From the NCBI GenBank assembly GCA_900116485.1, contig FPAX01000001.1, positions 1-64,000 of the forward strand: a DNA stretch of 64,000 bases. The letters are read 5' to 3'. Positions 44,014-54,391 of the stretch are shown one piece after another. Within the stretch, counting starts at the first letter, position 1, and each line of letters starts with the position of its first letter. Made by a program: the position numbers and the translations under genes. This stretch comes from Selenomonas sp. GACV-9 (GTDB taxonomy: Bacteria > Bacillota > Negativicutes > Selenomonadales > Selenomonadaceae). The notes under the pieces are model-generated. The model was not told the DNA's origin, ran no database searches, and saw only the letters and a list, made by a program, of their open reading frames with translations.

Positions 44014-45522
44014 ATGGATCTGAAAAAGAAAACAGTATTATTCCTGAACGTATGTATTGCGTTCGCATGCCTCTGCGTTGGTATCCTGGCCTATAAGAAT
44101 GCCGATGATGCCTTTTCCGCTGTGTATATTGGTAAGGTATCTGATGATGCGAAGCATCTTAGTATGCTGCTGGACAAACAATTTCCGGGAAAATGGCAGA
44201 TCAAAGATGGCAGGCTGTACAAGGGCGATAGGCTCATGGAAGACTTGACAGACGGTATTGACGGCATTGCTGGTGATGATGCGATAACCATTTTCCGTGG
44301 CAATATGCGGGTTTCGACAACCATCAAACAAGAGGGCAGCCGCGCTGTGGGAACACAGGCGGGAGACAAGGTGGTCGAGGCGGTAATCGGCCGGGGAGAG
44401 ACCCTGGCTGTTGAGACGGATGTGCTCGGGGTGCCCTGCTTTACTTGCTATTTGCCCATCGTTTCCGAGAGTGGAGAAAGGATTGGCATGTTCTTTGTCG
44501 GTGCACCCAGTGCGCCGGTAATCGAAGTCCAGCATCGTTTTGTCCGCAATATGATTCTTACGATTCTCGTGCTGGTGATGATTATGGGAGTCCTGGCAAC
44601 TGGGATTATCACCAAGCAAATGATGCGCATCCTCGAAGTGCAAAAGACCTTAGCAGCGATTGCTGGCGGCGATTTGAGCGGCCGGGATATTGAACTGAAC
44701 GGGAATGATGAGATTTCAAAGCTTGGTCAGGATACCAACCGGATGAAGAAGGCCATGAGGGCTATCATGGAAAACATTGCTTCTTCTGCGGAGCAGGTGG
44801 CCGGTGGTGCCAAGAATATTTCTGATTCGAGTATGGTCCTTTCCCAAGGCGCCGCCCAGCAGGCGTCTTCTGTTGAAGAGCTGTCGGCCTCCATTGCGGA
44901 GATTTCTTCCCAGACGAAAAGCAATGCCAATAATGCTGAGCGGGCCAATACGATTACGGTCGTTACCCGTGCCAATGCGGAAGCCGGCAATGAGGATATG
45001 CTGCGCATGCTGCAGGCCATGGAGGAGATTAATACTTCCTCCGATGATATTTCGAAGATAATCAAAGTCATTGACGAAATCGCATTCCAGACAAATATCT
45101 TGGCACTCAATGCCGCGGTGGAAGCTGCCCGGGCAGGGCAGCATGGCAAGGGCTTTGCAGTGGTGGCCGAAGAGGTTCGCAATCTGGCTGCACGTAGTGC
45201 CAAGGCCGCCAAAGAGACGACGGCGATGATTGAAAATTCCATTGCCAAGGTGGATAATGGACAGGTATCCGCCCACCAAGCGGCTGAGAAATTAAAGACC
45301 ATCGTGGCCAATGTATCCGAGGTGGCAGATTTGGTGGAATCCATTGCAAAGGCCTCGAAGGAACAGAGCTTAGCCATTGAGCAGATTAATCAGGGGGTAT
45401 TGCAGGTTTCCCAAGTGGTACAGGCCAATTCCGCTACCAGTGAAGAAAGCGCCTCGGCTAGTGAAGAATTAAGCCGTCAGGCGGAGCTCTTAAGCGATGA
45501 AGTGCGGAAGTTCAAGATTTGA
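44014..45522 (+). CDS. methyl-accepting chemotaxis protein
   Basis: The 502-residue receptor has a membrane helix near 7-27, a single Cache-type outward domain (about 30-180), a second helix near 190-210, a HAMP region and a signalling coiled coil. The highly conserved hairpin tip is intact (EIAFQTNILALNAAVEAARAG, shortened as EIAFQTNILALNA then EAARAGQHGKGFAVVAEEVR). It should relay a signal to CheA/CheW, implying motility or a related pathway, although no other chemotaxis gene is in the window. ATG 44014 follows GGGAGGT. Confidence 0.95.
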   Translation: MDLKKKTVLFLNVCIAFACLCVGILAYKNADDAFSAVYIGKVSDDAKHLSMLLDKQFPGKWQIKDGRLYKGDRLMEDLTDGIDGIAGDDAITIFRGNMRVSTTIKQEGSRAVGTQAGDKVVEAVIGRGETLAVETDVLGVPCFTCYLPIVSESGERIGMFFVGAPSAPVIEVQHRFVRNMILTILVLVMIMGVLATGIITKQMMRILEVQKTLAAIAGGDLSGRDIELNGNDEISKLGQDTNRMKKAMRAIMENIASSAEQVAGGAKNISDSSMVLSQGAAQQASSVEELSASIAEISSQTKSNANNAERANTITVVTRANAEAGNEDMLRMLQAMEEINTSSDDISKIIKVIDEIAFQTNILALNAAVEAARAGQHGKGFAVVAEEVRNLAARSAKAAKETTAMIENSIAKVDNGQVSAHQAAEKLKTIVANVSEVADLVESIAKASKEQSLAIEQINQGVLQVSQVVQANSATSEESASASEELSRQAELLSDEVRKFKI

Positions 45523-45557
45523 GAAGGAATAAAGGACATAACATTTTAATCCAGTCT

Positions 45558-45594
45558 AAAATGAGCATAGACCGATACGGCTATGCTCATTTTG
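45558..45594 (+). terminator. terminator after the chemoreceptor gene
   Basis: ATGAGCATAG (45561-45570) pairs with CTATGCTCAT (45581-45590), extended by flanking A and T. Confidence 0.82.
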
Positions 45595-45597
45595 TGT

Positions 45598-45603
45598 TAT
45601 ACT
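45598..45603 (+). promoter_or_regulatory. extended -10 before dnaE
   Basis: TATACT preceded by TGT; no clear -35 box, so an extended -10 promoter is likely. Confidence 0.4.
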
Positions 45604-45669
45604 AGTAGTCACTGATATGAGAACGAAGATTTAATGAAAGATTTAATATAGTGAGGAAGTGATTGCTAG

Positions 45670-48600
45670 ATGGTCAGCAAGATACCTTTTTGTCATCTGC
45701 ATACCCATACGGAATTCAGCCTGCTCGATGGCGCGAGCCGCATCAAGGAGCTGGTGTCGGCGACCAAAGAACTCGGGATGGATTCGCTTGCCATCACCGA
45801 TCATGGCGTCATGTTTGGTGTCATTGATTTTTATAAAGAGTGCAAGAAACAGGAGATAAAGCCAATCATCGGCTGCGAGGTGTATCTGGCACCGGGGGAC
45901 CGCAAGGATAGGCAGGAGATAAATGGTGTCAAATATTACCATCTGATCCTGCTGGCTGAGAATCAGACGGGTTACAAGAATCTCGTGCAGCTCGTGTCGC
46001 TTGCAAATATCGAGGGCATGTACTACAAACCGCGTATCGATAAGGAGCTCTTGCGCAAGTACCATGAAGGCATTATCTGCCTGTCGGCATGTATCGCCGG
46101 CGAGATTCCGCGGGCCTTGATACAGGACAACAAGGATAAGGCTGAGGCGCTGGTGCAGGAGTATCTGGAGATTTTCGGCAAGGATAATTTCTTCCTTGAG
46201 ATCCAGAACCATGGACTTCCCGAGGAGCGCAAGGCTAATGCAGGGCTTGTCGAGTTGGCCGAAAAATACGATATCGGGCTGGTGGCCACCAACGACTGCC
46301 ATTATGTGAAACGCGAGGACAGCGAGTTCCATGATGTGCTGCTTTGCATCCAGATGGGCAAGACCATTGACGACCCGGATCGCATGCGCTTTAACAGCGA
46401 TGACTATTACCTGAAGTCGCCGACGGAGATGGCGGCACTGTTTCCCGAATATCCGGAGGCGCTTGCCAATACGGCTAAGATTGCGGCGCGCTGTCAGGTT
46501 GATTTCGAGTTTGGCAATATCCAGCTGCCATATTATCCGATCCCGGCGCCCTATGCTGACGATGAGGCCTACTTGCGCGCTCTTTGCGAAGAGGCTTTGC
46601 CGTCGCGTTATCCAGAGGTCACGACGGTAGTACGCGAGCGTCTTGACTATGAGCTCGACATCATCCATCGCATGGGCTATGACAGCTACTTCTTGATTGT
46701 CTGGGATTTCATCAACCATTCTCGGGAGGTCGGCATCTCGGTGGGGCCAGGGCGTGGCTCGGCAGCAGGCAGTATCGTTGCCTATCTGCTCGGCATCACG
46801 AATCTTGATCCGCTCAAGTATGATCTGCTGTTTGAGCGTTTCCTGAATCCGGATCGCGTGACGATGCCGGATATCGATATCGACTTCTGCTATATCCGTC
46901 GCGAGGAGGTCATCGACTACGTCAAGGAGCGTTACGGCTATGACCATGTGGCGCAGATCGTCACCTTTGGTACCATGGCGGCCAAGGGCGCAGTGCGGGA
47001 TGTGGGCCGCGTGCTCAATATGCCCTATGCCCAGGTGGCCGATATCGCGAAGCTCATCCCCAATGAGCTCAAGATGACCCTTGATAAGGCCCTTAAAGAG
47101 TCAAAAGACCTGCATGTGCTCTATGAGGCCAATCCGGAAGTCAAGCGCTTGATTGACCTGGCCCGCAAGGTTGAGGGGCTGCCGCGTCATTCGTCGACCC
47201 ATGCGGCTGGCGTCGTTATTGCGCGCCATCCGCTGACCGACTATCTGCCGGTCACTGTGTCTGATGGCACGCTGGTGACGGAGTTTGATAAGGACCATGT
47301 TGAGGAACTGGGCCTTTTGAAGATGGACTTTTTGGGCCTGCGCACACTGACGGTCATCAGCGATACGCTGCAGAATATCGAAAAGACACGGGGGGAGAAG
47401 GTCGATATCAACAAGATTCCGCTCGAAGATGAGCTCACGGCCAAGATGCTTTGTGAGGGGCGCACAGGGGCCGTGTTCCAGATGGAGTCTTCGGGCATGA
47501 CCCAGCTCGTCAAGGATCTGGCGCCGCAGAATTTTGCCGACCTCATCCCGACGGTGGCACTTTACCGTCCGGGGCCGCTCGGCAGCGGCATGGTTGAAGA
47601 CTTCATCAGCGGCCGTCATGGACGCAAGGAAGTCACCTATATGCATCCTTTGCTCGAGCCCATCCTCAAGGAGACCTTCGGCGTCGTGCTCTATCAGGAG
47701 CAGGTCATGCAGATCGTGCAGGTACTGGCAGGTTTCTCGCTGGGGCAGGCAGACCTTCTGCGCCGCGCTATGGGCAAGAAAAAGCATGAAATCCTGATGG
47801 CGCAGAAGACGAACTTCCTGTCGGGCTGTGCGAAGAATCATATCGAGCCGGGCCTTGCGAATACGATCTTCGATTTGCTCACGCATTTTGCCGACTATGG
47901 TTTCAACAAGTCCCACAGTGCCGCCTATGCACTGGTCGCCTGGCAGACGGCCTATCTCAAGGCCCATTATCCGGCTGAGTTCATGGCCGCAATGCTCACG
48001 AGCATCATGGATACGCAGAAGGTGCCGACCTATATTGAGCTTTGCAAGCGCATGGGCATAAAGATATTGCCGCCGGACATCAATGCCAGCTCGGCCAACT
48101 TCAGCGTCGATGGCGAGGCCATCCGCTTTGGCCTGGCCGCTGTGCGCAATGTCGGCGATGCGGCCATCCAGGATATCACGTCGGCGCGCAGCCAGGATGG
48201 CGCTTTCAAGTCGCTGGTGGATTTCTGCAGCCGTGTCGATATGGGCAAGGTCAATAAGCGCGTCATTGAAAGCCTCATCAAGTGCGGTGCCTTCGACTCG
48301 TCCGGGGCTAAGCGCAGCCAGCTGTTGGCTGTGCTCGAGGCGGCGGTCGGTGAGGCCCAGCGCCAGCAGAAAGACGCCCAGAATGGTCAGCTGGGACTGT
48401 TCACTGATGAGACCATGGGCGAGGCCGGTGAGCTCAAGCTGCCCGATATCGCGGAGGTGTCTGAGGCTGAGCGTCTCGAATGGGAGAAGGAAACAACGGG
48501 ATTCTATATCACGGGCCATCCGCTGGACCAGTTCCGGCGCAAGCTGGAGAACCTGCCGGGCATCGCGACCCTTGAGAAAGGGGCGGTCAAGGACAAGCAG

Positions 48601-49068
48601 CTCGTCCGCATCGGCGGCATGTTGACGGAGACCAAGCGCATCACGACGAAAAAAGGCGATACGATGTGTTTTGCGACCCTTGAGGATTATACCGAGCGCA
48701 TGGAAGTCACGGTGTTCCCGCGGACGTTCTATGAGAATGCGAACCTGTTGGTGCCCGATATGGCCGTGGTCATCCAGGGCAAGACCGATATCGGCGACGA
48801 CGGGGTGAAGATCCTGGCGGACAAGGTCTGGTCGCTGCGGGAGTACCTACCGGAATACTATCTGCGCCTGCCCGAGGGGGAGGATATGGCCGGACTCCGG
48901 GCAAAACTGAAGGATATCATGGCGGCCCATCCTGGGCAGCAGGCGGTGTTCCTGCAGAGTGGCGGCCGCTGGCAGAAACTCGGCGAGGCCTTTTGGCTCG
49001 ATGACAGTGATGAGGTATTTGCCGAGCTTACGGAACTTTTAGGCCCGAAATCCGTTAAGAAGCGTTGA
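45670..49068 (+). CDS. dnaE: DNA polymerase III alpha subunit (DnaE)
   Basis: The 1132-residue replicative polymerase has an N-terminal PHP domain (HLHTHTEFSLLDGASRIKEL), the polymerase core with GPGRGSAAGSIVAYLLGI and MPDIDIDFC, and a C-terminal OB-fold/tail after residue about 950. The three catalytic Asp residues are expected in PDIDIDFC and downstream FLGLRTL segments, which look normal. ATG 45670 follows GAGGAAGTG. It is probably monocistronic; dacF has its own promoter. Confidence 0.97.
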   Translation: MVSKIPFCHLHTHTEFSLLDGASRIKELVSATKELGMDSLAITDHGVMFGVIDFYKECKKQEIKPIIGCEVYLAPGDRKDRQEINGVKYYHLILLAENQTGYKNLVQLVSLANIEGMYYKPRIDKELLRKYHEGIICLSACIAGEIPRALIQDNKDKAEALVQEYLEIFGKDNFFLEIQNHGLPEERKANAGLVELAEKYDIGLVATNDCHYVKREDSEFHDVLLCIQMGKTIDDPDRMRFNSDDYYLKSPTEMAALFPEYPEALANTAKIAARCQVDFEFGNIQLPYYPIPAPYADDEAYLRALCEEALPSRYPEVTTVVRERLDYELDIIHRMGYDSYFLIVWDFINHSREVGISVGPGRGSAAGSIVAYLLGITNLDPLKYDLLFERFLNPDRVTMPDIDIDFCYIRREEVIDYVKERYGYDHVAQIVTFGTMAAKGAVRDVGRVLNMPYAQVADIAKLIPNELKMTLDKALKESKDLHVLYEANPEVKRLIDLARKVEGLPRHSSTHAAGVVIARHPLTDYLPVTVSDGTLVTEFDKDHVEELGLLKMDFLGLRTLTVISDTLQNIEKTRGEKVDINKIPLEDELTAKMLCEGRTGAVFQMESSGMTQLVKDLAPQNFADLIPTVALYRPGPLGSGMVEDFISGRHGRKEVTYMHPLLEPILKETFGVVLYQEQVMQIVQVLAGFSLGQADLLRRAMGKKKHEILMAQKTNFLSGCAKNHIEPGLANTIFDLLTHFADYGFNKSHSAAYALVAWQTAYLKAHYPAEFMAAMLTSIMDTQKVPTYIELCKRMGIKILPPDINASSANFSVDGEAIRFGLAAVRNVGDAAIQDITSARSQDGAFKSLVDFCSRVDMGKVNKRVIESLIKCGAFDSSGAKRSQLLAVLEAAVGEAQRQQKDAQNGQLGLFTDETMGEAGELKLPDIAEVSEAERLEWEKETTGFYITGHPLDQFRRKLENLPGIATLEKGAVKDKQLVRIGGMLTETKRITTKKGDTMCFATLEDYTERMEVTVFPRTFYENANLLVPDMAVVIQGKTDIGDDGVKILADKVWSLREYLPEYYLRLPEGEDMAGLRAKLKDIMAAHPGQQAVFLQSGGRWQKLGEAFWLDDSDEVFAELTELLGPKSVKKR

Positions 49069-49077
49069 TTGCCGGTG

Positions 49078-49106
49078 TTGCCAAGCCATAGGGCGAATGA
49101 TAAAAT
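49078..49106 (+). promoter_or_regulatory. promoter of the carboxypeptidase gene
   Basis: TTGCCA (49078-49083), 17 bases, TAAAAT (49101-49106). Confidence 0.6.
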
Positions 49107-49144
49107 AGTAAAGTATATCTTATCGGAATTGGAGTGTTTGTTTT

Positions 49145-50374
49145 TTGAGGAAATCGATCCAGAAGAGTGTGGCAATCTGCCTGCTGGGAACAGGCGTGTT
49201 TATGAGTGCACCGGGCATAGTGACTGCGGCGGGAACGGCAAAGCCGGCGATTACGGCGGCAGACCTGGCGAAACTGCCAGACCCATCGACGGTGGGGATT
49301 AAGGTCAAGGCTGGCGATGCACTGCCAAAACTCATGGCGCATTCGGCGGTGCTGATTGAGGCCAAGACCGGCAAAGTCCTCTATGAGCGGGATATGGGGG
49401 TAAGACGTTACCCTGCCAGCACGACGAAGATCATGACGCTGATTGTTGCCCTCGAGCATAGCAAGCTTGACGACATTGTGACCGTAGGGCCGCGGGCTGT
49501 CGGCGTGGAAGGTTCATCGCTGAATCTAGCTGAGGGAGATAAGATCCCGATGAAGGAACTTTTGATGGGCATGATGATGCGGTCCGGCAACGATGCAACG
49601 ATTGCTGTGGCCGAGCATGTGGCTGGTTCGATGACAGCCTTTGCGAAGCTGATGAACGACAAGGCGCAGGAAATTGGCGCTGTCGATACGCATTTTGTCA
49701 ATTCCCATGGCCTGCCTGATGACAATCATTATACGACGGCCCATGATCTGGCTCTCATCACGGCCTATGGCTTCATGATTCCGGGCTATGAGGAAATTGT
49801 CAGTACCGATCGGGCCGTGTTCAACTGGTATAACGATGCGTCTAAGGAAGTAGTCAGCGAGAACAAGCTGCTCTGGCAGTATGAAGGCGGCAATGGCGGC
49901 AAGACAGGCTATACGCAGAAGGCTGGCCGCTGTGTCGTGTCGACGGCCAAGCGCGATGGCATCCAGCTGGTGGCCGTGGTGCTGGACAGTGACTTCATGT
50001 GGACCGATGCCTACTCGATGCTTGACTATGGTTTTTCAAAGGTCGAGCCTCTGCCAATCATCAAGCGGGGCGAATCCGCTGGTACCGTCGATGTTGATGC
50101 TGGCGCCAAGGGTGAGATCAAGGTCGTTGCGGCCAGGGACTCAGTAATTGGCTATGAGGCTGGCGCCAAGCCGAAAATCGAGAAGAAAACCGATATGCCG
50201 CGAAGTATCGATGCGCCAATCAAGAAGGGCGATGTAGTCGGCAAGCTGATCTGCTATGCCGATGGCAAGGTCGTTGACCGCGTGGATTTGCTGGCAACGG
50301 AGGATGTGGCGTATCATTCCTGGTGGATGACCATCAAGGAATGGTGGGCAAGGCTTACGAAAGGATTGTTCTGA
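49145..50374 (+). CDS. D-alanyl-D-alanine carboxypeptidase (DacF/PBP5-like)
   Basis: The 409-residue exported serine peptidase has a signal peptide (hydrophobic core SVAICLLGTGVFMSAPGIV), the SxxK motif in PASTTKIMTL, SxN in MMRSGNDATIA and KTG in GGKTGYTQKAG. A C-terminal PBP5-like domain and an amphipathic end (EWWARLTKGLF) should hold it at the membrane. It trims the terminal D-Ala of peptidoglycan stems. The start is TTG at 49145 with GGAG upstream. Its stop overlaps the next gene as TGATG. Confidence 0.94.
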   Translation: MRKSIQKSVAICLLGTGVFMSAPGIVTAAGTAKPAITAADLAKLPDPSTVGIKVKAGDALPKLMAHSAVLIEAKTGKVLYERDMGVRRYPASTTKIMTLIVALEHSKLDDIVTVGPRAVGVEGSSLNLAEGDKIPMKELLMGMMMRSGNDATIAVAEHVAGSMTAFAKLMNDKAQEIGAVDTHFVNSHGLPDDNHYTTAHDLALITAYGFMIPGYEEIVSTDRAVFNWYNDASKEVVSENKLLWQYEGGNGGKTGYTQKAGRCVVSTAKRDGIQLVAVVLDSDFMWTDAYSMLDYGFSKVEPLPIIKRGESAGTVDVDAGAKGEIKVVAARDSVIGYEAGAKPKIEKKTDMPRSIDAPIKKGDVVGKLICYADGKVVDRVDLLATEDVAYHSWWMTIKEWWARLTKGLF

Positions 50375-51102
50375 TGCAGGAACGGTTGCAGAAAATCATC
50401 AGCCAGGCGGGAATTGCCTCCCGGCGGGCAGCAGAAAAAATGATTGCCGACGGCCGTGTCAAGGTCGACGGCAAGGTTGTGACGGAGCTCGGCCGCAAGG
50501 TTGACCCGTCAAGGGCCGATATCCGTGTGGATGGCAAGCGTATCAAGGCGGCAGAGCAGCATGTCTATTTCCTGCTCAATAAGCCCAAGGGGTATCTGTC
50601 GACCGCCCATGATGAACGCGGCCGCCGCACGGTGCTCAATCTTCTGCCTGAGGTGAATGAGCGCGTCTATCCGGTGGGCCGTCTTGATAACAATACCGAG
50701 GGGCTGCTGCTGATAACGAATGACGGTACATTGATGAATGGTTTGCTGCATCCGAAATACGAGGTCGAAAAGACCTATATTGCCCGCATTGCCGGGGAGC
50801 CCGATGAGCTGGCACTTGACCGTTTGCGGCAGGGTATCCGCCTGGAAGATGGCATGACGGCACCGGCTAAGGTAAAGCTTTTGGAGCAGGCTGGCGGGCA
50901 GAGCCGTGTGGAAATCTCAATCCATGAGGGACGCAACCGGCAGGTACGCCGCATGTTTGCAGCCATCGGCTGTGACGTTCGGGCTCTCAAGCGCGTGCGC
51001 TTTGCTGGGCTTACGCTGCAGGGCGTCAAACGTGGCAAGTACCGTGCGTTGACAAAAGAAGAGCTCTTGGCGCTGTTTAGATTGGCGGGGATAGAACGAT
51101 GA
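50374..51102 (+). CDS. RsuA/RluB-family pseudouridine synthase
   Basis: The 242-residue protein has an N-terminal S4 RNA-binding domain (RLQKIISQAGIASRRAAEKMI) and a synthase domain with the catalytic-Asp motif PVGRLDNNTEGLLLITNDG. Such enzymes modify 23S or 16S rRNA; RluB-like specificity (helix 89/90 region) is most common in Firmicutes. ATG 50374 overlaps the carboxypeptidase stop, giving coupled translation. A near-perfect palindrome at 50511-50522 lies in the S4 domain. Confidence 0.92.
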   Translation: MQERLQKIISQAGIASRRAAEKMIADGRVKVDGKVVTELGRKVDPSRADIRVDGKRIKAAEQHVYFLLNKPKGYLSTAHDERGRRTVLNLLPEVNERVYPVGRLDNNTEGLLLITNDGTLMNGLLHPKYEVEKTYIARIAGEPDELALDRLRQGIRLEDGMTAPAKVKLLEQAGGQSRVEISIHEGRNRQVRRMFAAIGCDVRALKRVRFAGLTLQGVKRGKYRALTKEELLALFRLAGIER

Positions 51103-52343
51103 AACATATCTTAGTGGTGGGCGCGGGACCGGCTGGCATGATGGCTGCCATCAAGGCGGCAGAAAATGGTGCCGAGGTAACCGTGCTCGAGAAAATGAAG
51201 AAGCCCGGCCGCAAGATGATGATTACGGGCAAAGGCCGTTGCAATATCACCAATGCAGCTGATGTGCCGGAAATCATCCGCAATATCCATGGTAATGGGC
51301 GATTCCTCAACAGCTCCATGCGCGCCTTCGACAATCAGGATGTCATCTATTTCTTTGAAGGCCAGGGCGTGCCGACGAAAGTCGAACGTGGCAATCGCGT
51401 GTTCCCTGTCAGCGATAAGGCCCAGGATGTCGTCGATGCCATGGTGCAGCGGCTGCATGAGCTCGGTGTGACTATTGAGACGGAAGTGGCGGTCAAGGAC
51501 CTGCTGACTCAGGATGGCCACATTGCCGGTGTGCGTACACAGACCGGGGCCATCTATAAGGCTGATGCGGTTATCCTCTGTGTCGGCGGCGCTTCGTACC
51601 CGGGAACGGGCTCGACAGGCGATGGCTACGGGATGGCGGCGGCTGTCGGACATACGATCGTGCCTGTCCGGCCGTCGCTGGTGCCGCTGGTGACTGAGGA
51701 TGAATGGGTCAAGGATGTCCAAGGCCTGTCACTGCGCAATGTGCGGGGCACACTGCGTGTCGATGGCGAGAAGGTGCAGGAGATGTTCGGCGAGATGATG
51801 TTCACCCATTACGGCGTGACCGGGCCCATCATCCTTTCCATGAGCCGTATGGCCTCAGAATATCTGGCTGATGCTGGTCACTTTGTTGAGCTGTCGCTGA
51901 ACCTTAAGCCGGCACTTTCCCAGGAGAAACTCGACGCGCGCGTCCAGCGTGACTTCGAGAAATATCAGCGCAAGCAGCTCGGCAATGCGCTGGTGGACCT
52001 GCTGCCGCATAAGCTTATTGCGCCAGTGCTTGATAGTGCTTTCCTGGCTGCCGATAAACCTGTGCATCAGGTTACCCTTGAGGAGCGCCATCGTCTGGTG
52101 GAGACCTTGCAGGATCTGACGCTTGTCATCGTGGGCACGCGGCCGCTGGCTGAGGCGATAGTCACCGTTGGCGGTGTATCGGTCAAGGAGATCAACCCGA
52201 AGACGATGGAGTCGAAGCTAGTGCCGGGGCTTTATTTTGCTGGCGAGGTCACTGACGTTGACGCATATACGGGCGGCTACAATTTGCAGGCGGCTTTCTC
52301 GATGGGCGCCGCTGCCGGCAACTGGAGCGTCTGGAACGACTGA
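51099..52343 (+). CDS. HI0933-family NAD(P)/FAD-dependent oxidoreductase
   Basis: The 414-residue flavoprotein begins with the dinucleotide-binding fold VVGAGPAGMMAAIKAAENGAEVTVLEK, followed by the family marker GKGRCNITNA and, near the end, YFAGEVTDVDAYTGGYNLQAAF. Homologues such as YhiN and YtfP are conserved but have no settled substrate. It overlaps the pseudouridine synthase by four bases (ATGA), so both share a transcript. Confidence 0.9.
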   Translation: MKHILVVGAGPAGMMAAIKAAENGAEVTVLEKMKKPGRKMMITGKGRCNITNAADVPEIIRNIHGNGRFLNSSMRAFDNQDVIYFFEGQGVPTKVERGNRVFPVSDKAQDVVDAMVQRLHELGVTIETEVAVKDLLTQDGHIAGVRTQTGAIYKADAVILCVGGASYPGTGSTGDGYGMAAAVGHTIVPVRPSLVPLVTEDEWVKDVQGLSLRNVRGTLRVDGEKVQEMFGEMMFTHYGVTGPIILSMSRMASEYLADAGHFVELSLNLKPALSQEKLDARVQRDFEKYQRKQLGNALVDLLPHKLIAPVLDSAFLAADKPVHQVTLEERHRLVETLQDLTLVIVGTRPLAEAIVTVGGVSVKEINPKTMESKLVPGLYFAGEVTDVDAYTGGYNLQAAFSMGAAAGNWSVWND

Positions 52344-52385
52344 CGCCGCGATTGTTACAGCAGATAATAGAGGAGTTGTGGAGCA

Positions 52386-53684
52386 ATGAATACGAAAACG
52401 ATAGCAAAAGCAGTAGGTGGACTCAAAGGCGAGATTCAGATCCCAGGCGATAAATCCATATCGCATCGCAGTGTGATGTTCTCAGCACTAGGCAGCACAC
52501 CAGTTCATATCACGAATTTCCTGCATGCCCAGGACTGCATGTCGACGGCTGCCTGCATGCAGGCACTGGGGGCGAAGGTGGAATTCCTGAGCGATACGGA
52601 ACTTATCGTAACTGGCAATGGCCTGCATGGTCTCAAGGAGCCGGACACGATCATCGATGCCGGCAATTCGGGGACGACCCTGCGTCTGATGATGGGCATT
52701 CTTGCTCCACAGCCTTTCCTCACGACGTTCACGGGCGATGCTTCGCTGCACAAACGGCCGATGGGACGTGTCATAAAGCCCTTGTCCCAGATGGGGGCTG
52801 AGATCTTTGGCCGCCAGCAGAACCAGAAACTGCCGATTACGATCGTGCCGGTCGAAGGCAAGCTCAAAGGCATGACATATAACAGTCCGGTGGCAAGTGC
52901 GCAGGTCAAGTCAGCTATCCTGCTGGCAGGCATGTATGCCGAGGGGGATACGACGGTCGTTGAGCCCTTCACGTCGCGCGACCATACGGAGCGCATGCTG
53001 GAGGGCTTTGGCGTCCACACGGAAAAGAATGGAACGGCGGTGACGATTCATCCGGTAAAAGAGTTCTGCGCGCCTAAGGAAATCGAAGTTCCGGGCGATA
53101 TCAGCTCGGCGGCTTACTGGCTGGTGGCTGGCGTCATCATTCCGGGCAGTGATCTCATGCTGCGCAATGTCGGTGTCAATCCGACGCGCACGGGTATCCT
53201 CGATGTGCTCAAGGATATGGGCGCAGATATTGAGCTGGTAAATGAACGCACGAGCGGTGGTGAGGCGGCAGCCGACATTCGCGTGCGTTACAGCAAACTG
53301 CATGGCACCGAGTTTGGTGCTGAGATCATGCCACGTCTTATCGATGAGATTCCTGTCATCGCTGTGGCGGCGCTGTTTGCTGAGGGCGATACGATCATCA
53401 CGGGCGCTGGCGAGCTGCGCGTCAAGGAGACGGACCGCCTGCAGGCCATCACGGATCAGTTCAACAAGCTGGCACCTGGAGCTGTTGAAGGGCAGGAGGA
53501 TGGCCTTATCATCCATGGTAGCCAGAAAATCGAGTCTGCCACGGCGTTTTCCTATGATGATCATCGCATCGCCATGTCGCTGGCAATCCTTGGCGCTGCT
53601 GGCCAGGGCGTGACCATCGAAAAGCCCGGATGTGTCAACATCTCATATCCGACGTTCTATCAGACGCTGGAGGAATTGCGGTAA
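52386..53684 (+). CDS. aroA: 3-phosphoshikimate 1-carboxyvinyltransferase (EPSP synthase)
   Basis: The 432-residue enzyme has the hallmarks GDKSISHRSVMF, DAGNSGTTLRLMMG and, later, KETDRLQAI. It joins shikimate 3-phosphate and PEP in aromatic amino acid synthesis. It is the first gene of a short run with cmk and plsC, a common Firmicute arrangement. GAGGAG and GGAG both lie before ATG 52386. Confidence 0.97.
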   Translation: MNTKTIAKAVGGLKGEIQIPGDKSISHRSVMFSALGSTPVHITNFLHAQDCMSTAACMQALGAKVEFLSDTELIVTGNGLHGLKEPDTIIDAGNSGTTLRLMMGILAPQPFLTTFTGDASLHKRPMGRVIKPLSQMGAEIFGRQQNQKLPITIVPVEGKLKGMTYNSPVASAQVKSAILLAGMYAEGDTTVVEPFTSRDHTERMLEGFGVHTEKNGTAVTIHPVKEFCAPKEIEVPGDISSAAYWLVAGVIIPGSDLMLRNVGVNPTRTGILDVLKDMGADIELVNERTSGGEAAADIRVRYSKLHGTEFGAEIMPRLIDEIPVIAVAALFAEGDTIITGAGELRVKETDRLQAITDQFNKLAPGAVEGQEDGLIIHGSQKIESATAFSYDDHRIAMSLAILGAAGQGVTIEKPGCVNISYPTFYQTLEELR

Positions 53685-53725
53685 TTTGCGGTCAGCAGTT
53701 GACCGAAATATAGGAGGAATTGATT

Positions 53726-54382
53726 TTGAAGAATTTAGTTGTTGCCATTGATGGACCCGCAGGTGCGGGCAAGAGCACGGTTGCTCAGCTGGCAGCCAAG
53801 CAGCTCGGCTATACGTATATCGACACCGGTGCGATGTACCGTGCAGTGGCGTGGAAGACACTGCAGCAGGACAAGGAGGTCACGGATGAGCTGATCCTTA
53901 CGGTCGTCAAGGATATCGATGTCAATCTGCAGTATGCAGATGGCAAGACGAAGGTCACGGTTGATGGCACCGATGTCAGCACAGCTATCCGCACGCCGGA
54001 AGTCAGCGCCATTGTTTCCAAGGTGGCAGCACTGGGACCTGTCCGCGTCAAGATGGTTGACTTGCAACGCAAGATGGCAGCCCGCGGCGGTGTGCTCATG
54101 GATGGCCGTGATATTGCGACGAACGTGCTGCCGAACGCCGATGTCAAGATCTTCCTAACGGCGTCGATTGAGGAACGTGCCCAGCGCCGCTGGAAGGAAC
54201 TCAAGGAAAAGGGCTATGATATCACGCTGGAAAAACTGCAGCAGGACATCGCTGCCCGTGATAAGGCTGACAGTGAGCGGGAGATTTCGCCCCTTGTCCA
54301 GGCTGACGATGCAACACTGCTGGATACGACGGGACTTTCAATTGATGAGGTCGTTGCGCGGATCCTTGCAATGTGCCAGTGA
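53726..54382 (+). CDS. cmk: cytidylate kinase
   Basis: The 218-residue kinase has the P-loop GPAGAGKSTVAQ, DTGAMYRAV and the conserved GRDIATNVLP. It phosphorylates CMP and dCMP. The start is TTG at 53726, seven to eight bases after AGGAGGA; an earlier in-frame TTG at 53720 is too close. It follows aroA by 41 bp. Confidence 0.95.
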   Translation: MKNLVVAIDGPAGAGKSTVAQLAAKQLGYTYIDTGAMYRAVAWKTLQQDKEVTDELILTVVKDIDVNLQYADGKTKVTVDGTDVSTAIRTPEVSAIVSKVAALGPVRVKMVDLQRKMAARGGVLMDGRDIATNVLPNADVKIFLTASIEERAQRRWKELKEKGYDITLEKLQQDIAARDKADSEREISPLVQADDATLLDTTGLSIDEVVARILAMCQ

Positions 54383-54391
54383 GGTGAGCCG